Assembly: GCF_900187375.1 (NCBI RefSeq)
Contig: NZ_FYEW01000003.1
Coordinates: 397,814-461,813, forward strand
From: Hymenobacter gelipurpurascens
Lineage (GTDB): Bacteria; Bacteroidota; Bacteroidia; Cytophagales; Hymenobacteraceae
Length of the DNA: 64,000 nt
Reading direction: 5' to 3'
The translations under genes were made by a program, and so were the position numbers. Within the stretch, counting starts at the first letter, position 1, and each line of letters opens with the position of its first letter. The notes beneath the pieces were generated by a model. That model saw nothing but the letters and a program-made list of their open reading frames with translations. It made no database searches and was not told the origin of the DNA. This document shows positions 58,766 to 64,000 of this stretch, piece by piece.

Positions 58766-60103
58766 ATGACGGAAGCCAAATCTGAAACGACTTATAAAAT
58801 CAGCGTCCTAACGGGTATTGCCATTGTGGTGGCCAATATGGTCGGGACGGGTGTTTTTACTAGTTTGGGCTTTCAGGTTCTGGGCATTCAGAGCGGGTTT
58901 GCGCTCCTGATGTTGTGGGTGGTAGGCGGTGTTATTGCGCTTTGTGGTGCTTTAAGCTACGGAGAGCTGGCTGCGGCCATGCCGCGCTCAGGAGGCGAAT
59001 ATCATTATCTGTCCCAGATTTATCATCCGGCGTTAGGCTTTCTGTCGGGCTGGGTTTCCGCTACCGTCGGGTTTGCGGCGCCTACCGCTCTGGCCGCTAT
59101 GGCGCTGGGCAAATATGCGCAAAGCGTGTGGCCTAGCATACCGCCAACTGCCCTATCTGTGAGCGTGGTGGTGGCCCTGACGGCGGTACACGCCCTGAGT
59201 CGGCAGGCCGGGAGCCGGTTGCAGGTGGTCATTACTTCCGTGAAAGTGTTGGTGCTCGTGGCCTTTATCAGTGCGGGTTGGGCAGCCGCAACTCCGCAAC
59301 CCTTGGCCTTCTTGCCGCATACTTCCTCCGACTGGAAACAACTGCTGAGCCCGGCCTTTGCCGTCTCTTTAGTTTATGTGTCCTATGCTTATTCAGGCTG
59401 GAACGCGGCTGTGTACTTAACCGGTGAGGTTCGGGAACCCCAACGCAACCTGCCGCGCATTCTACTGATTGGTACTGCCATCGTGCTAGGCCTGTACGTT
59501 GGGCTGAACTTCATTTTTCTGTATTCAACTCCTATTTCCAAACTAGCCGGCCAGGTAGAAGTGGGGTTTGTAGCGGCCACGGAGCTGTTCGGGATAGGCC
59601 TAGGCAGGCTCATGGGCGGCATTATTGCGGTCTTGCTGGTGTCCACGGTAAGTTCCATGGTCTTTGCCGGGCCGCGCATTGTGCAGGTTATGGGCGAAGA
59701 TTTACCTGCCCTTCGGTGGCTGGGCCACACCAGTAAAAACGCAATACCGGTGCGGGCTATCATCTTTCAGGCGGCCCTCACGCTGCTGTTCATTGTGTCG
59801 GCTACTTTCGAGGCGGTGCTGCTCTACGCGGGCTTCGTGCTCAGTCTGTTCACTTTCCTGACGGTACTAGGCCTGTTTGTGCTGCGTTGGCGCCAGCCAG
59901 ATTTACCGCGCCCTTACCGGGCCTGGGGCTACCCCATCACACCGCTGCTGTTTTTAGGGTTGAATGGCTGGACGCTCTGGTTTATTGCGCAGGACAAGCC
60001 CACCGAAACGCGTTATGGACTACTCACCCTGACTATCGGACTGCTGGTGTATTTCGTAGGCCAGGTCCTGATGCAACGGGTTGCTGTGGCGCGAAAGCCA
60101 TAA
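58766..60103 (+). CDS. APC-family amino-acid permease
   Basis: A 445-residue transporter with about twelve membrane segments, from the ATG at 58766 (MTEAKSETTYKISVLTGIAIVVANMVGTGVFTSLGFQ). The first helix GTGVFTS is the substrate-binding glycine pattern of the APC superfamily, and GELAAAMPRSGGEYHYLSQI is the hallmark of TM2-TM3. Substrate unresolved; similar proteins import neutral amino acids or exchange them. A longer TTG-initiated frame upstream overlaps the terminator and is not used. Confidence 0.9.
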   Translation: MTEAKSETTYKISVLTGIAIVVANMVGTGVFTSLGFQVLGIQSGFALLMLWVVGGVIALCGALSYGELAAAMPRSGGEYHYLSQIYHPALGFLSGWVSATVGFAAPTALAAMALGKYAQSVWPSIPPTALSVSVVVALTAVHALSRQAGSRLQVVITSVKVLVLVAFISAGWAAATPQPLAFLPHTSSDWKQLLSPAFAVSLVYVSYAYSGWNAAVYLTGEVREPQRNLPRILLIGTAIVLGLYVGLNFIFLYSTPISKLAGQVEVGFVAATELFGIGLGRLMGGIIAVLLVSTVSSMVFAGPRIVQVMGEDLPALRWLGHTSKNAIPVRAIIFQAALTLLFIVSATFEAVLLYAGFVLSLFTFLTVLGLFVLRWRQPDLPRPYRAWGYPITPLLFLGLNGWTLWFIAQDKPTETRYGLLTLTIGLLVYFVGQVLMQRVAVARKP

Positions 60104-60122
60104 CTGCACACGTTCCTATTCT

Positions 60123-60953
60123 ATGGAATCCAAACTATCACCTGCTGCTTCCGGCTGGCGCCAACGGGCCTACAGTGTCATTTTCGAGGCAGATACACCA
60201 GAAGGTCGCCTGTTCGATATTGCTCTATTATGGGCCATTGTGTTGAGCGTACTGGCCGTGATGCTGGAAAGTGTGCGCGAAATAAATGCCGTGTATGGTT
60301 ATTACCTACGGATAGTGGAGTGGGGCTTCACGGCGCTTTTTTTGCTGGAATATCTCGCGCGCTTGGTTGTGGTGCGGCGTCCGCTCACCTACGCGTTCAG
60401 TCTGCTGGGCATCATCGATTTTCTTTCCGTGGTGCCTACGCTCATTAGTCTGGCTATTGCTGGCAATCAGTATCTGCTGGTTATAAGAACACTTCGGCTG
60501 TTGCGGGTATTCCGCATTTTCAAGCTAGGCCAGTTTGTGGGCGAGGGAGAGTTCATCGTGACGGCACTCAAGGCCAGCCGCTACAAAATAATGGTGTTCC
60601 TCACCGCGGTGCTCACACTGGTTATCATTATCGGTACCCTGATGTACGTGATAGAAGGCGGTCAAAATGGCTTCACCAGTATTCCGAAGAGCATCTATTG
60701 GGCCATCGTAACGCTCACAACGGTAGGATACGGCGATATCTCCCCCACCACAGTACTTGGTCAGACGTTGGCTTCTGTGCTTATGATTCTGGGCTACGCC
60801 ATAATTGCTGTGCCCACCGGCATCGTGTCTGCCCAAATGGCTACGCCTCGATCTGGGTCACCGGCCTACAAACAGGTTATTTGCCATGAGTGCCAAGCCA
60901 CCGACCATAAGCCCGAAGCCGAATACTGCTGGCGCTGCGGCGAAAAGCTGTAG
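60123..60953 (+). CDS. Voltage-gated potassium channel with zinc-ribbon tail
   Basis: A 276-residue six-helix Kv-type channel. S4 has regularly spaced arginines (YLLVIRTLRLLRVFRIFKLGQF), and the pore loop is TLTTVGYGDISPTT with the selectivity filter TVGYGD. The last 30 residues carry CHECQATDHKPEAEYCWRCGEKL, two CxxC pairs forming a zinc-ribbon-like domain in the cytoplasm. The ATG at 60123 is chosen because it follows the permease stop at 60103 with a suitable spacing; the longer frame overlaps the permease. Confidence 0.9.
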   Translation: MESKLSPAASGWRQRAYSVIFEADTPEGRLFDIALLWAIVLSVLAVMLESVREINAVYGYYLRIVEWGFTALFLLEYLARLVVVRRPLTYAFSLLGIIDFLSVVPTLISLAIAGNQYLLVIRTLRLLRVFRIFKLGQFVGEGEFIVTALKASRYKIMVFLTAVLTLVIIIGTLMYVIEGGQNGFTSIPKSIYWAIVTLTTVGYGDISPTTVLGQTLASVLMILGYAIIAVPTGIVSAQMATPRSGSPAYKQVICHECQATDHKPEAEYCWRCGEKL

Positions 60954-61022
60954 CCTAGGCCATGTATAGCGGAGCTAGGGCAGTTTGTGTACTTTCGCCT
61001 CCTGCACATTCCTTCCAACTCC

Positions 61023-62309
61023 ATGCGTTTTCCTGCCGTCCGGTTGCTAATACCGGTATTGATGGTGGCCCTCGCCGCCTGCTCCGATCAAAATAAAACC
61101 CAGGTAGAAGAGGCCAGTAGCAAGCCCGCTCCTTCCCTTGATACAGCTGCTAGTACGCCACCTGCTACACCACCAGTTGCCGAAGCTACTCCCGAACAGA
61201 ATATAGCAGTCTATCTGGCGGGAATGCCTGTAGGTCCTGGCAGCGACCTGCAGCCAATTACTGCGCAGCCCGCCTGGCAGGCCTTCGCCGCCGATGCGAA
61301 TAAGAGCTGGAAAAACTACGATTCTACCCGCACCACCAAGATAGAGAAATGGGCAGCCACTGAATTAGACTCCGTGCGCGCGGCTAGCCCTACCGTTTTC
61401 TATCCGTTTAGCGGCCCCGATTTTCTGAACGTCACCACCATGTTCCCCAGCAGCCAGACGTACGTGCTCATTGGTCTGGAGCCCGTCGGGACGTTGCCGC
61501 AGCGCAGCACCCTGGAGAATCCGCAGCTTTTTCCGGCCCTGAAAGCTTCCCTGTGGTCAGTGCTCAACTTCAGTTTCTTCCGCACCAACGATATGGCGGT
61601 TGATTTAAACCTGAAGTCAAAGAAGCCGGATACTACCTTATTGGCCAAACAACAGGCTCCTGTAACGAAGACCAGCCAGAAGCAAGCCAAGGTAGATGGG
61701 GTTGTACCGCTCCTGCTGTTATTCGCTGCCCGTACAGAACACAAGGTTACGGGCCTCCGCTATATTCAACTAGATGCCGAGGGCAATATCCAGGAGGCTG
61801 ATTCGGCTACCATCCGTAGGCCAAGTTTGAAAGTTGTCCCGGGCGTTGAGGTAAAGTTGAAGACAACAAGTGGCCTAGAAAAGACTGTGGTGTATCTCTC
61901 GGGCGACCTCAGCGACTGGAAGCTGGGCATCACGAAGGAAGCCGCCCTGAAATACGTGCGTACTCTGGGGCCAGTAACTACTTATGTGAAGTCGGCTACC
62001 TATCTCATGCACAAGTCGTATTTCAGCAAAGTCCGCAACCTGATTCTGGAGCGCAGCAACTACATTCTGCAGGATGACTCGGGCATTGCCATGAAATACT
62101 TTCCCGCTTCCGACTGGCAATTCACGTACTACGGCACCTATAAGCGGCCCATCAACCTATTTGCCAAGCAATACCAGCCCGTCCTCACAGCTGCTTATAC
62201 TGATGCAGCCCATCCGCCGCGGCCGCTTCCTTTCGGCACCGGCTACAACTGGCGCCAGAATGACTCCAACCTTCTCTTAGCCAAACGTGCCAAAGCTGTG
62301 GCAGAGTAA
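61023..62309 (+). CDS. Hypothetical lipoprotein
   Basis: A 428-residue protein with a lipoprotein signal peptide (MRFPAVRLLIPVLMVALAACSDQ, lipobox LAAC). A serine-, proline- and threonine-rich linker (about 20-60) leads to a folded part with no motif I recognise (FYPFSGPDFLNVTTMFPSS, VLIGLEPVGTLP, TYLMHKSYFSKVRNLILERSNYILQDDSGI). It is likely anchored in the outer membrane. The family looks conserved in Bacteroidota, but function is unknown. Confidence 0.7.
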   Translation: MRFPAVRLLIPVLMVALAACSDQNKTQVEEASSKPAPSLDTAASTPPATPPVAEATPEQNIAVYLAGMPVGPGSDLQPITAQPAWQAFAADANKSWKNYDSTRTTKIEKWAATELDSVRAASPTVFYPFSGPDFLNVTTMFPSSQTYVLIGLEPVGTLPQRSTLENPQLFPALKASLWSVLNFSFFRTNDMAVDLNLKSKKPDTTLLAKQQAPVTKTSQKQAKVDGVVPLLLLFAARTEHKVTGLRYIQLDAEGNIQEADSATIRRPSLKVVPGVEVKLKTTSGLEKTVVYLSGDLSDWKLGITKEAALKYVRTLGPVTTYVKSATYLMHKSYFSKVRNLILERSNYILQDDSGIAMKYFPASDWQFTYYGTYKRPINLFAKQYQPVLTAAYTDAAHPPRPLPFGTGYNWRQNDSNLLLAKRAKAVAE

Positions 62310-62333
62310 ACTAACCAAGTCCCGAATTGCTAT

Positions 62334-62373
62334 AAAGAATGAGCCGTGCCTTACGTGGTGCGGCTCATTCTTT
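62334..62373 (+). terminator. Terminator after the lipoprotein gene
   Basis: AAAGAATGAGCCG (62334-62346) pairs perfectly with CGGCTCATTCTTT (62361-62373), with further wobble pairs inside. Confidence 0.8.
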
Positions 62374-62462
62374 ATATAGTAGAACACTCAACTCGCCGTT
62401 AGGCAATAGGGGAGGAGCGCTAGGCCACTCTTATAGATACTTGTCGTACTCCTTATATATAG

Positions 62463-63776
62463 ATGATGCAAAACTGTTCCACTCGCACCTATACTATAGG
62501 GCTCTTCATTCTTGGCCTGATTTGCTGGAGCCAACAGTGGCCTAGCGCTTCCGCCCAGACGCGCCCATCAATTCCCCCGCCCGCGGATAGTCCTTTGTTA
62601 GATAGTCTACTGCACGCCGATCCGCGCTTGATGCCGGTTGTGCGTCGCGCTGCTGACTATGAACTTCAGATTATCTATACCCAAATCAACCGCGATGCGC
62701 AAAATCAGCCGCACTTCGTGCAGCACAACTACCGGCTAAATGCTCGTCAGTATTTCAACCCGGCGAGCTTAGTGAAGCTGCCAACCGCTGCGCTAGCACT
62801 TGAAAAGCTAAATCAGCTACAGAAGACCGGTTTGTCGCGCCGCACCCCAATGGCCACCGGTGTAGGCCATTCCTGCCAAACCGCTGCTCCTTATATAGTA
62901 TCTCCCGACTCCGACCGCATCAACACTGTCGGGAACTACATCAAACGAATGCTCTTAGTGAGCGATAACCAAGCCTACAACCGCCTCTACGAATTTCTAG
63001 GCCAGGGGCCACTCAATCAGCGGTTGCAGCAGTTGGGTTACCCCGATGCACGTAACATCCGGCGCTTTGCTCCATGCGATACTGGCGCCAACCGCTATAC
63101 CAATCCTATCAGCTTCCGCGACGCTTTAACTGAAGTGAGCGTTTATGAGCAGCCTGCCGCAGTAAATAAGCTGGCTTACTCCTTCCCATTAGGCCGGATC
63201 ACCAAAGGGCGCGCCTTCCAGTCCGGCGGGCGCATCATCCAGCAGCCGTACGACTTCACAACGGCAAACTATCTGCCTCTGCAGAACGTCACAGATATTC
63301 TGAAATCACTGTTGTTCCCACAAGCTATTCCCGAAGCACAACGCTTCCAGCTTACGGAGCATGATTATGCGTTTCTGCGCTATTACTTGCGCCACACCCC
63401 TCATAACTCTGCATACTCATGCTATTTATCATCTCAGTACTTCGACGCTTACAAGAAGTACCTCTACTATGGGCGCAACGCTGAAGTCCAAGCACAACCA
63501 GGCCTACATATATATAATGTAGTTGGTATGTCGCATGGCTATCTATCCGATGTAGCCTATTTCATCGATGAAACTCACCAAGCTGAATTTATGCTTAGCG
63601 CTGTGCTTTATGTGAACAAGGATGGCGTCATAAACGACGGTAAGTACGAATACACATCTGTCGGACTACCCTTTTTAGCTGCCTTAGGCCAACAGATCTA
63701 TCAGTTTGAAGCCACACGGCCACGCGCTTACCACGTTAATTTGCAGGAACTACTCCCTACAGAAAAAGGCAAATAA
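62463..63776 (+). CDS. Serine hydrolase, class A beta-lactamase-like
   Basis: A 437-residue exported protein with signal peptide (MMQNCSTRTYTIGLFILGLICWSQQWPSASAQ). FNPASLVKLPTAALALEKLNQL contains the SxxK active-site motif (SLVK) and LLVSDNQAYNRLYEFLG the SDN motif, both class A-like. A C-terminal KTG-like motif is not obvious, so it is probably a penicillin-interacting or peptidase-like serine hydrolase rather than a resistance beta-lactamase. The start may be the second Met at 62466. Confidence 0.82.
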   Translation: MMQNCSTRTYTIGLFILGLICWSQQWPSASAQTRPSIPPPADSPLLDSLLHADPRLMPVVRRAADYELQIIYTQINRDAQNQPHFVQHNYRLNARQYFNPASLVKLPTAALALEKLNQLQKTGLSRRTPMATGVGHSCQTAAPYIVSPDSDRINTVGNYIKRMLLVSDNQAYNRLYEFLGQGPLNQRLQQLGYPDARNIRRFAPCDTGANRYTNPISFRDALTEVSVYEQPAAVNKLAYSFPLGRITKGRAFQSGGRIIQQPYDFTTANYLPLQNVTDILKSLLFPQAIPEAQRFQLTEHDYAFLRYYLRHTPHNSAYSCYLSSQYFDAYKKYLYYGRNAEVQAQPGLHIYNVVGMSHGYLSDVAYFIDETHQAEFMLSAVLYVNKDGVINDGKYEYTSVGLPFLAALGQQIYQFEATRPRAYHVNLQELLPTEKGK

Positions 63777-64000
63777 CCCTCATGTACTTCTATGGCAGAT
63801 GGAAGTGTCTTTTGCAATCAAAATCATTAGCCTGATAGCCATGCAATTACCAATAAAGGCAGATAGGTTTTTAAGATTTTTCGCGGCCCCAGTTGCAAAC
63901 CTGCGGGGAAGCGTGCACTTTTGCACTCCCAAATCGAACGGAGGCGGGCTACGGAAACGCAGAAAAGAAAGTTGTGCGGGGAGTTGGAAAGTGGAAGATC
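63777..64000 (+). other. Right-edge gene-free region
   Basis: The last 224 bases contain no gene or hairpin. They hold the promoter at 63893-63923 and then GC-rich, gene-free sequence up to the window end. A stable RNA gene or operon probably starts beyond the edge. Confidence 0.5.
63893..63923 (+). promoter_or_regulatory. Promoter near right edge, possibly rRNA operon
   Basis: TTG at 63893-63895, 20 bases, then CACTTTTG at 63916-63923, seven of eight bases of the TAnnTTTG box. No start codon with a good frame follows within the remaining 77 bases, which suits a stable RNA operon, but this is inferred. Confidence 0.5.

Noticed and set aside
62463..63776. Antibiotic-resistance class A beta-lactamase
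   Set aside because: SxxK and SDN are present but a KTG motif is not clear, and size is larger than class A enzymes.

Overview
The window is a 64 kb piece of a Bacteroidota chromosome, most probably Hymenobacter or a close relative in the Cytophagales. The evidence is a gldB-type gliding gene at the left edge, families largely confined to Bacteroidota (DUF6799-, DUF6150- and DUF2480-like proteins, PorT-like beta-barrels), and promoters of the Bacteroidota type (TTG, about 19-20 bases, TAnnTTTG) in front of rpmH, tRNA-His, the ECF sigma gene and at the right edge. It reads as ordinary core chromosome: no phage, insertion sequence, CRISPR array or toxin-antitoxin island was seen.

Layout. 1-5 kb: the end of gldB, a glycosyltransferase, nth, an ECF sigma gene overlapping a small putative regulator, and a DUF6799 envelope protein. 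5-10 kb: an MFS exporter, an intergenic region with two perfect DnaA boxes, a zinc-finger-like unknown, a secreted alpha/beta hydrolase that appears to have lost its nucleophile, and an SGNH hydrolase. 10-19 kb: uvrA, then an iron-uptake pair (TonB-dependent receptor plus PepSY membrane protein) and a TspO-like protein. 19-31 kb: tpiA, a DUF6150 protein, an ABC ATPase/permease pair, prmA, a 1732-residue exported protein with a lysine-block tail, plsY and an M20 peptidase. 31-36 kb: five consecutive outer-membrane beta-barrel paralogues on the minus strand, most followed by a hairpin. 36-50 kb: a PagL-like deacylase, pyrD, a YifB ATPase, gmhA, an MsbA-like exporter, a Wzi capsule protein, an acyltransferase-upp pair and an RhlE-type helicase. 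50-64 kb: tRNA-His, a PfkB kinase, an M61 peptidase, rpmH-rnpA-S41 protease, tsaB, a DUF2480 protein, an amino-acid permease, a potassium channel, a lipoprotein and a beta-lactamase-like serine hydrolase. A good promoter near the right edge points to a strongly expressed gene just outside.

The functions are mostly housekeeping (DNA repair, RNA processing, central metabolism) and cell envelope (lipid A and capsule, outer-membrane barrels, iron import, gliding).

The most striking signal is not a gene. A short motif, TAGGCCA(C/G)T, occurs on both strands more than 50 times where about one copy is expected by chance. It lies in coding, intergenic and hairpin DNA and supplies the TAG stop codon of about 15 genes. 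Long inverted repeats of the CGTCATCCTGAG type form a second dispersed element. Gene starts given here were moved to the most plausible internal start where the longest open frame was clearly too long.
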